Shown: positions 25,046 to 36,701 of the stretch, piece by piece
Numbering within the stretch: the first letter of the stretch is position 1
How the letters are laid out: the number at the start of each line of letters is the position of its first letter
Origin: Coniochaeta sp. PMI_546
Taxonomy: Eukaryota; Ascomycota; Sordariomycetes; Coniochaetales; Coniochaetaceae
NCBI GenBank assembly: GCA_021432605.1
Contig: MU271144.1
Coordinates: 310,001 to 374,000, forward strand
Reading direction: 5' to 3'
Length of the DNA stretch: 64,000 nucleotides
The notes under the pieces: model-generated
Seen by the model: the letters and a program-made list of their open reading frames with translations, nothing else
What the model was told of the DNA's origin: nothing
The model's database searches: none
Made by a program: the position numbers and the translations under genes

Positions 25046-28000
25046 GTAGTTGAGAAACTTTTGGAGTGTATGTGGTGTCCGGAAGTGGTTCCACGACGGG
25101 CGGGAAAGCGAACCGCTACCCTTGGCGCAATGAGGCGTTGCGGATCGGTTGTCTGGCGGGTTTGGGCTCGCAATTTACACAAGGCTAGCGATTGGGCTGC
25201 AATAATCCCACAGATGGCTTTATCTTGATTAAGAAAGCGTATCTTCTAATCTAATATCTTTTTCTGTTTTTGTTGTGCTTCGCACATGGCGTTGAGCTTG
25301 TCGAACACGCTGTGTCGTGATACGTGACTTTCTCGGAGTGATCTTCAGGGTCCTTCCATTTGCGATGGCTGTCACACCCAACTGAGGAAATGGAGCCAAT
25401 GGAGCACTGATCGACAGGTGTCACTGCAGACATCGGGTTGAGATGGCGTCAACTCCACAATCAGACAAGAGGGTTTGCGAGTCAATGGCGTTGCAGGTTG
25501 CAGGTTAAGAAACACCGCGTTTCATCAGGTCCGGATTGCCGCCGCCATGGGCTGGGAGACCCATGATTACCAGGCTTACTAGGTACTTCAGCAGGTAGGT
25601 GACCAATGTTCCATTGTACGCGCAATCGTCGGAGCAAATACGTGAACTTCTATGGTTGGCAGTCAGCTTGTTCACGAGCGGCAGGCATAACAAGAGTTGA
25701 AGAGATTTAGGGCTACGGGCAGCCATGTCCATGTGCTCTCGCCTTCCCGCGAGCTATCTGCCAGCTAGGAGTGCTCAAGCTGCCATTTGACTACACTAAC
25801 CCAAGAGACGAGCTCTACACTACACTAGTGTAGTGTAGTGCAAGCATTTTGCCAGGTAAGCGACACAACCATGACGCCTGATCTTATCAATCGCTCCTAA
25901 TCTAAGGCACCTAAGGACCACATTCTTCCCACTTTTCCCACCTCGCTTCCAGCAAAGTGGCTCAATTCCTGCGCCGTTGTTCGTGTCGTCGAAATAGTGC
26001 CAATGCGCCATGACGTACGTGGCTCACTTACCGCGATGGATGGCTGCGTCGTCGAATCAGCCCCGCCAGATCCCTGTCGATTCGCAAATGCGCTCACACC
26101 CTCCCCGCTTCTGTCTGATTATACCCCACACTTTCAGGGACCCCCCTTTCCTTCGCTCCACTCGGGACGGTGCTACTGGACCAGCGAGAGTCGTTTCAGC
26201 GAAGAATCTCACGGCTACTTGCAAGAGGTCACTGTACAATAGCATCTGAACGTAGACTATTGTGCAGCTACCTTACACTACTCCTTGGTTCCTAGGTATA
26301 CGTGTAACGTATTCCGTTCAGACTCTTTTACACTACCCTGTCACAAGAGCTTGATCCTTTCAACGCAGCCCAACCCGGTCGGGCTAGATTCCCACCTGTG
26401 ATATCGACACGGCCAAGTGGCCCTGCACTGGCGATCATCAGCCATGGCACGCTATGAACATACGTGTATCTCACTCTGTCAGTTCTGTGTAGTATACACA
26501 TATTAGCGTAGTGTAGTGCACGTACCAAGCGGCGCCCGTCTGTCCGATGGCATTTTTGCGAATTGCCATGGTAGCAGACGGAATGCCATCCGCACATTGT
26601 ATTGTACATTTACAGGTACACTACACACTACAACACACTACTGCACCACTGATCACATCCACGTAAGGTTCACGGTATTCTGCCATCGAACAAGCCGACT
26701 TCCCCTCTGTCCAACTCTTACCACCGTAGCCCCTTGTCCCAACACGTTCAGTTCCTGGGAAGCCGAGCCAGGCGAGCCAAAAAGGCACAAACCACCCCGT
26801 TCCTCACCCGTTCATACCAACCAGTGTTTCCCATTCGACCAAACCCCGCTTCCGCTCCTCCACAGAGTGCAAGGTCCCTGCATCCCCCCCCTTTCACACC
26901 GCCCTTTCCTAAACTCGTCCTCGATGCCATTGGACTTTCCCAGCCAGGCCAGCTCGCGCAAGGTCGCTGTTTTCCCAATGTTCGAATCAACCATGACCCT
27001 GTCGGACTTTCCAGGTTCCTTTTTGCACCTGTCAATTTGGGTAAGGTGTGTTCGCGACGGGGCTGTCGGGTTGCTTGCTACCCCTCACTCCGTCGCTCAA
27101 TGAGAAGCTAACTCGCCACTGTGCGAGGCTGTGATGGTGTGCTGCGAGCCTTACGGACTTTGCCTTCTCGAGCGTTTTTGCCACTCGGGCACCCAAAGAG
27201 TGTGTTTCACTGTCTTGAGCCTGGCGGTGCCACGTCCGATTGGTTGCCTGCGGTGCTTGTGTTTCCTGCCCTTTGCCAACTGTTTAGCACTAGACCTATA
27301 CTATGGTAGCTTCGCAGCAAGAGGTACAAGACTCGATTGAAGTACTCTGTGATCTAGGGGTACTTCCTGCATCTCGAGGACCTTGCACAGCCTCGCCGGC
27401 AAGGATTCAGGGGACTCGGCGTTCGCCTTGTCAAGGCTACTGGCAACCCTACCTTTGAGTTCGGTTGCTATTTCGGTATGTGGTGGCGGGTTCAGTATGC
27501 CTGACTCGAAGTACGCGGCCTCCGCCATAGAGACGGACTTGAGCCTTGGTCAGGTTGTTGATAATTCGGTGGCTGCTACCCGAGGCGCAGGTAGAGCGGG
27601 AGAGCTGCTCATGGTTAGGACGTGATGTGAACTGGCCTATCGCTATGCTGAGAGTAGCGCACCTCTCTGGGCGTCATTATTATATCCTTGGACGAGGACA
27701 ACACAACTGACCGCTGCAGTGGCTGGCTGCTCTGTCTTCACACCTGGGTTATGGCACCGTCCTCGTTCCTGGACGCTATCATCATTGAGCAGACACCGGG
27801 TTCGGAAAAGACCAGCGTCGTTGCGGTGCTTAACTCAGTTCATGTCCCTGCTGTACAAGAGCGTGGACCTCGCGAACTGAAATATGGATTGGGGAGTGTG
27901 GAAGGTGTATAAACAAGAGAACACTAGCTCGCGGACGGAGCAAGGACTGGTATTCGATACTTCGAACTGGTCGGGAAAAGGATTGTCAGTAGTCTGAACC

Positions 28001-29715
28001 AGCTTCTTTACATTGATCGGTTCATGTGACTTGCAAGATGTTCAACGATTCAATCGTTCATCTCTTGGCTCCTACACAGGCGCTGCTTCAAGCCATTTAC
28101 CAAGTGATAGTTTCCGTAGCGCGACTAGGCCCTCACCATCGAAGTACCACGTCACGATGGTGTGGTCTCTCGACTTCATCTCGTAAGCGTTCTCACGACT
28201 GATGTGGGTGTTCACCGTGCCCGACTGTTTGTCGTGATTCTCTCAGTATCTAAAGTCGAGCTTCGTACACTGACCTCTACAGCATATCTAAACCCTTAGG
28301 TGCAATACTGGTCTTCCAACGGCTCAACTGCACCTAAGCCAAGCACAGACGGCCCGGAAACGAGACGATCCAGAAGGGTAAGAAGCAAGACCACGAGTAG
28401 GTGGTCTCTCCTTCGCATGATGAGTACGACTGCGAACTAGTGGCACAGTTCCCCATACCTCGTGCATAGCCATTTGGCAATCTGATCCAAGATGTCTGCT
28501 GAGGCGACATACGTGTGTACGTATTGAAAGCATGATTTGCACTCCCAGCCGTACGCGATCGTACCATTAGACGACTCGCCACAGCTTCCGCCAATGTCAA
28601 ATCACCCCCTGATATCGTATCATGATTCACGACTCAGTTTCCAACAGCGCAATTCACCACTTCGCATCCATTAGCTTGATGAATATGAGGCCCTGTTGCT
28701 AGCCAAGGTGTGCTCGGCCTCCCGAGACAGAAACACACAAGACAGTCAGATATGACCCAATTGCTGAAGACGAAGCGCATAGCCTCGAGAGACACTCACA
28801 CAAAACACATCACACATCACGGCACACGACAAAAAAGGCAACCGTGATGAGCTACTTTCACGTGAGTATTAATCCACGGTAGTAAATCGTTACTTCAGCT
28901 GTATTCCCTCTATCCTCCAGAAGAGTCTCGGGGACCATATATACCGAGCCCGCAGCTGGTTACTGCCCACCTCCAATTCGCTTCAGACAAGGCCGTGCAT
29001 GCAGGCCCCTTTCCCCATCCCTTTCTCTCTCTGACTCACCAGGACCAGTGGAGAGCGACAGTCGCAGCCGGCGTCCGAGGCTAAGGTAGTCGGTCATCGA
29101 CAAGTTCCCTAACGCACAATAGTAAGTGAGTCCAAGGAAGGCGAGACAACCCATCTGATGATGAGCACTTTCAAAAGACGGGACAGCGAGGTAAAGGTTT
29201 CTTGATACAAATGAAGCAGTCTTCAAGCTGCACGAGCCCATTATCTATCTTCTGGTAAGGTAGGAGGTAGCCCCCGTCCAAGGACAAGACTTTCCACCAA
29301 GCCTCTCCCGCCCTGACCTCGACACGATGCTCGTAGTCGACAGTCAAGGTACAAAAAACCACCATTAAACTGAAATCTTCCTCTTCCTTCTCGAAACAAG
29401 GGGCGGGCGGGCACCTGCCTCATCCTCGTGAGCAGCGCAGGACGCTGTCCAGAATTACATACACATGCCGTGGCAAGGAGAAAGTTAGAGAAGAAAAAGC
29501 ATTTCCAAACGCCTCGCAAGTGAAAACCGTGGTATAATCGACCCTTTTCTCTCGCAAGTACAATCGTCTCAGTTCCAAAAAACAAACAAACGCCAGATCG
29601 CAATGCCATGCTAAGAACCCCACCCAAAAATCTCACTCAATACACCCACCCACCCTGGCACCTGACGACCGCGGGGTGAACGGGACAGGGCAAGTCTCGT
29701 CAAATGAATCCCATT
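25046..29715. other. 4.7-kb intergenic region between the Cys-tail gene and rax2
   Basis: No recognisable gene. It holds a 24-bp palindrome at 25815-25838, several TACACTA copies (26.2-26.7 kb) and a pyrimidine-rich plus-strand block at about 26700-26960 that could be a promoter or leader for an unrecognised short transcript. The right end contains the rax2 3' untranslated region. Confidence 0.45.
25815..25838. repeat. 24-bp perfect palindrome built from TACACTA units
   Basis: The left arm CTACACTACACT is followed directly by its exact complement AGTGTAGTGTAG with no spacer. It contains four overlapping copies of the heptamer that is enriched across 15.8-26.7 kb. Confidence 0.85.
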
Positions 29716-32700
29716 TCACAGCTGCGGCCGTTGCGCCGCCCCCCTCCCGACCTCGCCAAACAGCTGCTCGGGCGGTATGCGCGCCATGCCGCTGCCCCGG
29801 TCATACATGCTGGTCGGCGCGGGCATGTAGCCCTCCCGCTTCTTCCTCAGCCTGTCCAGGAACAGGCCCGCCAGGACGAGGAGCAGTATCAGGCCCAGCG
29901 CGATGGCGAGGCCGATCAGCACCACGAAGCCGAGGGCGAGGTGGTGCTCGTTGGAGGAGAAGAAGTTCTGCCTCTCGCTGAACATGTGCGCCAGGGAGCC
30001 GGCCGAGTTGCCCGTGTTGGTGGTCAGGGCGAAAGGGGTGAACTCGGTGCCGTTGAAGAGGACTGCCGAGGCGGAGCCGAAGGTGGGGAGGACGATGGAG
30101 CCGGTGAGCAGGAGGGCCTGGTTGGCGTCGACTATGGGCGTCGAGTCGTGCGGGGTCGTGAGGGAGAGCACCTGGAGACCGCGGATGCTGGTCCCTGGCA
30201 GGAGGGTGTGGCCGGCCGAGGTCCACGTCGAGCCGTCATATTTCATGAGGTACACTGAGCCGTTCGGTGCAGTGCCTGCGACCCAGACCTGGTTGCCGTC
30301 GCCTGATGCGGCGGTGAGGACGTCCACTGGACCGGGCAGTTCGTTTGCGCCCGGAAAGCTGTCCCAGGCGGTCTTGGTGGCGTCGTACACCGCGAGATTG
30401 GCTGAGGCGGTGTTGTTCACTGTGAGGTTGCCGCCGGCGATCAGCTTGGAGTCGCTTGCCCACATGAGGCAGTTTACGCTGCCCTCGAGGTTCTGGCCGG
30501 GTGGGTTCCACTGTCCTGACGCTGTGCTAAAGATGCATACGCCGGGGCATTGGAGAGACCCAGCAGAGCGGAATGAGCCGCCCACGTAGAAGTCGGCTGT
30601 ACTCGGCCGCACGGCGATTGCTGAGACCGTCGTGTCGCCACCGGACAGTGCTGGAGGTTGGGAGTTGAAGTTGTTGGTTGCGAGGTTGTAGGAGACTAGA
30701 CCGCGGACGTTTGCGCCGTTTACCTTTCCTGTTACATTGCCTCCGGCAAACAGGTTGTCTCCTTGAACAGCCAATGCTACGAACGTCGAATCCTCCGAGA
30801 TTTCGGGCCCCAAGCCAGTGACGGTGTTATTATTGGTGGCGTTGATGAAAAGTAGATTATTGATGGTAGATCCATTAGTCGCGGTTGCTGTGAAGTGGCC
30901 GCCAAGAATGGTGATGTTCCTGTTGTTGTTCAGATCGAAAGTGCCGGTCACGACACCAGACAAGGAACTGTTGAACAGGGATGCGCGTTTGCCTAAACCA
31001 CTGGTGGTAGAGGTGGACGACTGGATGTCGATCGGCAGGCGGCCAAGCGTGTCACCTAGGGTCACGGCGCCGTCGGAACCCAACGCGGAGGACGAAACGG
31101 ACCCGCCGTAGAGGGCATCACCGCCAGGGACAGTGAGAATCGCGGACGACAGGATGCCGTCAACGCTCCCTACAGGCAGCTGAAGGTTCCGCAGCCAGTT
31201 GCCTTGCGAAGGCACCCAGACACCGAAACCATTGGCTGCGACAGCCGGGTTGCTGCCGAAGGCGCTGAGCTCCTTGAAATCTCCCGTGATGCTGATGACA
31301 ACCTCGGGGGTGGTGCTTGTGATGTTCATCGTGAGAGGGACCACCTTACGGACCCTGCCGTTCACACCAGCACCGAGCGGGCTCCACGAGTTCTTGGAGG
31401 TATCGTACAATGCAAAGTTGTTCATCCCCTGAGTCGAATTATCCTTTGTGCCGGAGAACCTTCCTCCCACAAAGAGGTTTGTTCCGTTGAGGTACAACGA
31501 GAGAACCTCCCCGTTCAAGCCGCCATCGAGCGCACGTGTCGAACCGTCCTTGCTGTTGATGGCCACGATGTTCTTGAATGTCTCTGAGCTGAAGTTGCCT
31601 GCAACGTACGTTGTATCCCCAGATGTAGCTAGGGCGTTGACCGCAGAGCCAGCTGTGAACGATGCCCCGGTCTTGTCGAACACAGAGTTTTCAAAGTCGC
31701 TAGTATTAACAACGGCTTGAGTGGGATCGTATTCGAACAAGCCGTTCAGCCCTCCGCTAGACTCAGTGAGTGTGAAGCCAACCTTCTGCGCAACGAAGGT
31801 CATATTCGTCAGGGATTGCCCGGCGAGGGGTGTGATGGTGACGCGAGGACGAAAACTGCCGGAACTCGCGTCGACCATGCCGTTGTAGATTTGGTCGTAT
31901 TTGTCGAAATTATTCGTCTGGTACAAGATTGTGCGCGTCGGGTCGATCGTGCCGTTGACTCCCCCCTCCGCCGTCATCTGACCCGATATGGCAACCTGCC
32001 CACGAGACGAGCATGTGTTGTCTTGCAGACAGCCCGGAGTGTACAAGCTGACGGTGTACCTGCCGGACTCCTTGATATCAGGCGAGAACACGATGGACGC
32101 CGAGGATGCAGTTACAGGTCCTGATAACTGTGCCGTAAGATATTGGGACGTGCTCTGATGTGACGGAGTCACAGCCCAGGGTCCCGTGGAAGTCGCGACG
32201 GATGCAAACGGCAGGTTTGCGCAAGCTGGCTCGTTGAAGTCATTGATAGCATAAGAGAAGATGTCGTTCTCAAAAAGCTCAACCCCGTCCAGACCACCAC
32301 CGTTGCCGTACCAGTCCGAGATATCGATCCGGAACTCGTTCATCCCTATGACGTTGACGAAATGGAAGTCCTGGAATTGTACGGACTTATCATCGCTCAG
32401 AGGGCACTCGCTCGTGCAGGACGCGTTGCGACCGCTTGCGGGGTCGATATAGGTGAAGTTCATGATGCCGTTGATCGGCAGTGCAGTAAACCTCCACGTC
32501 TTCGTTCCTCTTCCGTCCTGATGGGTGTTCCAGAGCCTTAGCTTTGTCGGTTGAAAGCCAAACCCGAACGAAGCCTGCCAAAACCCCGGGCTGCGATCTT
32601 GAAGCAGCCACGTATTCCCAGCACCATCAGCACCACCTGTTTTGCACACAATGTTCTTCGGATCGCTGAATCCCTGAGCTGAGCTGGAAGACCCAGATGA

Positions 32701-33438
32701 TATCGTCGCTGACGACAGGTTTATGATCTGACCGTCAGGTTTGCTCGGGGTGCTGGCGTTCCCCAAACCTGTGAAACTTCCTCCAAATATAATATGGCCA
32801 TTCGATGCCTTGGTAATGGACGTGACAGGCCCGTTAAACCCGGCAAAAGGTAGGTTCGTCCATCCTTCAGTTCCTACCCATGCAATCGCGTTTGTCGAGT
32901 TGGCACCCACGAAATTTCCTCCGACGTAGACCGTGCTGGAGTCTGGGTCGCAAAGTATCGAGTTAACCTCCCCAGAGAGACCGGCGAGCGGTGTTATTTG
33001 TGACGTGTTGGGATTGAATAGTGCGATCGCAGTAGATTGCATGTTGCCCAAACTCGTGAAATTTCCCCCCATCACCACTCCAGCCATTGCACCCTTGTTG
33101 ATGAACGAGCACATGGTCCTAATCGTCGCATCTGTCTTGACGATCGGTGCGAAGGCGCCGTTGGGCATCCGCGCCAGCAACGCCTCGCTGCCGTTTGTGC
33201 TGAAAGGTTGCTCATTTTGCTCCTCAAATTGGTATAATGATATGCCTGTGAAGTCGCCGGCCAGTGCTACCCTTCCCAATTGACTGAGGTCGAGGTTCGG
33301 TTGTGGTGCCGGTGTGAAGCTGATGGCGTCCGCGGTTTGCGGCGCGAGTGTGGCGATGGCGAGTAGAGATGCTATTGATGGGGTCGAAAGGAGCGGACGT
33401 CTGCGCGAAGAACCGCGCCGACGAAAAGGTAATCGCAT
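29716..33438 (-). CDS. rax2: Cortical polarity marker protein Rax2
   Basis: Large type I membrane glycoprotein that marks sites of polarised growth at the cell cortex; in yeasts it partners Rax1 in bud-site selection, and in filamentous fungi it acts at hyphal tips and septation sites. Single exon, 1240 residues, the usual family size. An Arg-rich start is followed by a signal peptide (about residues 17-41, ending TADA). The ectodomain contains repeated beta-propeller-like blades with the signature GGNFT/GGSF (MGGNFTSLG, FGGSFTGLG, VGGRFSGT, LGGHFTATA, VGGSFRSAG) and many N-glycosylation sequons. One transmembrane helix lies near residues 1175-1195 (LALGFVVLIGLAIALGLILL), followed by a basic stop-transfer RLRKKREG and a short cytosolic tail. 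The gene stands alone, with a 3.3-kb upstream region. Confidence is high because of length, topology and repeats. Confidence 0.94.
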   Translation of the reverse strand: MRLPFRRRGSSRRRPLLSTPSIASLLAIATLAPQTADAISFTPAPQPNLDLSQLGRVALAGDFTGISLYQFEEQNEQPFSTNGSEALLARMPNGAFAPIVKTDATIRTMCSFINKGAMAGVVMGGNFTSLGNMQSTAIALFNPNTSQITPLAGLSGEVNSILCDPDSSTVYVGGNFVGANSTNAIAWVGTEGWTNLPFAGFNGPVTSITKASNGHIIFGGSFTGLGNASTPSKPDGQIINLSSATISSGSSSSAQGFSDPKNIVCKTGGADGAGNTWLLQDRSPGFWQASFGFGFQPTKLRLWNTHQDGRGTKTWRFTALPINGIMNFTYIDPASGRNASCTSECPLSDDKSVQFQDFHFVNVIGMNEFRIDISDWYGNGGGLDGVELFENDIFSYAINDFNEPACANLPFASVATSTGPWAVTPSHQSTSQYLTAQLSGPVTASSASIVFSPDIKESGRYTVSLYTPGCLQDNTCSSRGQVAISGQMTAEGGVNGTIDPTRTILYQTNNFDKYDQIYNGMVDASSGSFRPRVTITPLAGQSLTNMTFVAQKVGFTLTESSGGLNGLFEYDPTQAVVNTSDFENSVFDKTGASFTAGSAVNALATSGDTTYVAGNFSSETFKNIVAINSKDGSTRALDGGLNGEVLSLYLNGTNLFVGGRFSGTKDNSTQGMNNFALYDTSKNSWSPLGAGVNGRVRKVVPLTMNITSTTPEVVISITGDFKELSAFGSNPAVAANGFGVWVPSQGNWLRNLQLPVGSVDGILSSAILTVPGGDALYGGSVSSSALGSDGAVTLGDTLGRLPIDIQSSTSTTSGLGKRASLFNSSLSGVVTGTFDLNNNRNITILGGHFTATATNGSTINNLLFINATNNNTVTGLGPEISEDSTFVALAVQGDNLFAGGNVTGKVNGANVRGLVSYNLATNNFNSQPPALSGGDTTVSAIAVRPSTADFYVGGSFRSAGSLQCPGVCIFSTASGQWNPPGQNLEGSVNCLMWASDSKLIAGGNLTVNNTASANLAVYDATKTAWDSFPGANELPGPVDVLTAASGDGNQVWVAGTAPNGSVYLMKYDGSTWTSAGHTLLPGTSIRGLQVLSLTTPHDSTPIVDANQALLLTGSIVLPTFGSASAVLFNGTEFTPFALTTNTGNSAGSLAHMFSERQNFFSSNEHHLALGFVVLIGLAIALGLILLLVLAGLFLDRLRKKREGYMPAPTSMYDRGSGMARIPPEQLFGEVGRGAAQRPQL

Positions 33439-36400
33439 CGCGGATCAGATGTGATGCAGAAAGGTAATCTTGCGTTTCGTCTCGTCTTGCGATTGTTGTG
33501 ACAGGACGGCTGCAGGGTCCAGCCACAGGTTCAGGCGGCGCGTGTCGACCCGAAATAATTGCATTCCAATGACGGAGAATGCACGCTACGCTGCAGAGCA
33601 AGCCATTGTTTAGGTGGAGGTGGAGATGAGAAAAGTGGACGAGAGATAAAAATCGGTTGCTGTGTCTGTGATGCGATGTTTACGCCTTGCAAGATGGTAG
33701 GTAAGATGAAGTCGTTCCACGAATTAAGTACCGGAGTAGGCAGACGTGACACGATGGTTCGAGGATACGAAGGTATCGCAAATTTGCTCTCGCGGTTGCC
33801 GAGCGAGCGTGATGATAAGTCGACGTGAGAGAAATTAGATGATTATCGGTAGTTGCTCGTCTGTATGGTTTTGTGTATCGTCGTGTACGTGTAAAGGAAA
33901 AACCGGGAGGCGGTGGTGAGAAAAAGTTGGAATAGTTACGTCGAAATGAAGCGATCAGGAACAGATCTGACCAGGAATTGGGGAGATTGCGCTTCCTGTG
34001 GTTTGTGACGACTTGTGCTTCGTTCTGGTTTGCTCGCGATGTCAACGATGCAACGTCAAACAGGACGTGATTGGTGAATCTGGAAGATTAGACGCTAGGC
34101 CAGCTTCGGTTAGCAGCGAAACCGGCAGTGGTGGGGCTGGTTCTGTGTTCGATCGTTCGATGTGTTGGCACGGTTGGCTTCCGTGCGGCTGCAAGAAGCA
34201 GAGATGAAAGTGAAAATGGAAATTAAAAAAAGAAAAAGAAAATGCAAGCCGTCAATATCAGGTGCAGTATCTGCTGCAAAGGAGTACAACTGGAAACGAG
34301 GTAGTAATATCTTGCACAATGTTCGGGGAGAGCCGTTTTTGATGACATCAAACATTGGAGACGGACAGAGTCAAAAGTCTGGACCTGCAGATACTCGGGC
34401 ATGCCACTGGTCGGGTTTCCAAGTTTTTGGTGTTTGCCTGACGTTGTTTTCCCTCCGAACCATGCCATGTCTCAGGGTATATAGCAGCGTGGCATGCCTT
34501 AACTGTTTCCGGTGTCGACTTAGGTTCGCTGTCCCCCCAAACCTGGCCAGGTCTGATATCGACGGCCCGATATTGAGGTGCGGGTCGCTTGTGGTAGGGC
34601 TTGACTAAAGAGAAATGGACTAACCTCCGGTTCAACGACCGTATCTAATCGACACGCGTGCGCAACAAAGATAAGTTTCTTTGCTTCAATTTCCCCCAGC
34701 CTTCGGGAGCGGTCTAGCGTCTTGCCTGAGATTGTCTCGGATTGTGGTGGTGTGCGGTAGTGTGTGTCACTGTAAGACTCTGTTCGAGGCTCCGGGTTCC
34801 GTTGCCCCCTTGCAGCGCTCCCAGCCTCTCGACTAGTGCTCCTGACCTCAAGGTGTCAACGACAAAACAAACTTGTTGCGCTGAACAGCGTCCGTGGCAA
34901 TGCGGGGAGAGGCCACTGCGAACAGGTGTCCCAGCCGGCAGTCACTTGCGGTTCCTCGAATCCGGTATCCACGGTCGAGATAGGGCTCGGGTTCCTGGGA
35001 CTTTGATCTGACGAGTTATTCCTGGTTGTGCTGGACGAGGGTGTTGCTCTGCTTGTCAGAGATCGGTCGTGATCGCACACGCGGAGGTCAGATCAGGGGC
35101 CTGTATCCCTACAAACGATTGGAGAAGAATGAATGTACCGCAAACGGGCCACGAAAAAAATAAAAAAGAAAGTCTGGTGCCGGAATGGCGAGCTTGTGTT
35201 GCTTTGGGTCGGTGTAGTCTTTGCTTGCAAGGCCCGCTGCGAAATGAGCGACAGTTTTCCGTAACGAATGTTGGTTTAGAGAATGAATGATTCCTCCTTG
35301 CTCTCTCTCTCTCTCTCTCTTTCCTCCTTGAACGGCAAGAGAAATGAGTCTTTTGCAAGGACTTGTTGGGACAAACAGCAGTTCGAAGAAGAGAGAAAAG
35401 CAGCGGAATCACGAGCCCAGCCATGCACGTTGCATGTGGGCGTCAGGGGGTCGCACCGGGTAAAGCTGACACGAATGGCATGTCGCAGACAGGGGTCCAA
35501 GGGGTCCTAGGCCCATTTGGATACCACACCAGAAAGTTTAAAGAAGCATTCAGCCTCACAACCACGTCCCAATCATCCCAATCATTCTAGGTCAACTTCA
35601 TCTTGGTGCAAGGGCAGAGAGACCAACAAGGCGCCAGCAGTCCGGGATGATGGAGTCCTGTTGGCTGCTCGGAGGCAAACAGTTGAGCTGCGTCCCATGT
35701 CCTGCCCAAGCATTCGCCCGTTCTAGAAAAGGAGTTGAGATCCGACATTTGCCGGGATAACGCTACCGTGATTTACGACAGCAGTGCTAATCGACCCAGC
35801 CCACGGTCTGGCTACCTTGACAAACACCCTGTGTATCTCTGAGCGGAATCCTTACGTACGCGGACTGGATGATAAAACTTGGGGATCATAATCGTTTACA
35901 GTGGCGCGAACACAAGGATCGTGCTCGCTTGATGTCCGCGCTGAAACAGCGACAAGCCGACAAGAGTGATCCAAGCCGGTCAGATCCTCAACTATGGACC
36001 TCAAGTGAACCAGCATATCGTCGTAGCCAGTAGCGAAATCAAAGTACTATGGATTTGGCCCAGTCAAGAACCCGGATACACGGCCATATATAGAAACTGC
36101 TAGCATGATGGAATGCCATCGCATCATTATGCCATTGCGATTTATCGATACCAGACTCGTGACTAGAGACATAGATCAGTGGTTCCCCAACTACCTAAGA
36201 GTCGATCATACCCCAAATGACGCTGCTTATCGCCATACTGATACCTGGAGCGCATCTTATCGTGGTTCGGATGCAGGTTATGCGAAACATCTGCCTTCCC
36301 CAGGTCCCTAGCCACATAAACAAGGTTGTTTCACCAGTACCAAGATGCCCTCTTGTCTGGGTCACGTTTGTCTGGTTCGTTTCTATAAACAGTCGACATG

Positions 36401-36701
36401 CACATATGCCACGAGGAACCAGGGGTCGGCGTGAACGTCGACTTCCATATCAGCGGATCTATGGATGTCATGATCTCTCTCGGCTGATGACAAGCGAGTT
36501 ACCGACCAGACGCTAGATGTCGATTGTTTTATTTTTGTAGCAGGCATCGAGACCACTTGCTCGCACATCATAGCCTCACCTTGAGCAAGGCACAGAATCC
36601 TAGTGACACCAGGCAAAAACACATGCAATAGCTTCTCCATTCGACTTCTCTGGGTATCAATTTCGTCTCTCCGGACAGCTTCGGCCGGGCGCACCTCCAG
36701 C
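33439..36701. other. Intergenic region between rax2 and lcl3
   Basis: About 3.3 kb holding the rax2 promoter on its left and the lcl3 3' end on its right. Features seen: an A-rich tract near 34222-34245 and a (CT)10 microsatellite at 35301-35320. No gene was recognised; ORFs are short and overlapping. Confidence 0.5.
35301..35320. repeat. (CT)10 microsatellite flanked by a 10-bp direct repeat
   Basis: Ten CT units lie between two copies of TTCCTCCTTG (35291-35300 and 35321-35330). Confidence 0.85.

Larger units (their letters stand above)
15854..26623. repeat. Dispersed TACACTA/TAGTGTA heptamer cluster
   Basis: By eye I count about two dozen copies of TACACTA or its complement. Examples start at 15854, 15971, 16123, 16520, 16860, 17000, 17089, 17492, 17749, 18017, 18359, 19625, 19861, 23766, 24643, 25816, 25821, 25826, 25831, 26274, 26329, 26509 and 26617. 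Chance predicts one or two in 10.8 kb on both strands. Outside this interval I noticed only one, at 60941. The cluster surrounds the flbC-like gene and reaches the promoter of the small cysteine-tailed gene. Function is unknown; a transcription factor site is one possibility. Confidence 0.6.

Noticed and set aside
26516-27103. 195-codon plus-strand frame
   Set aside because: Pro/Thr/Ser-rich translation comes from a CT-rich stretch, and a second frame overlaps it. Promoter or leader sequence is more likely.
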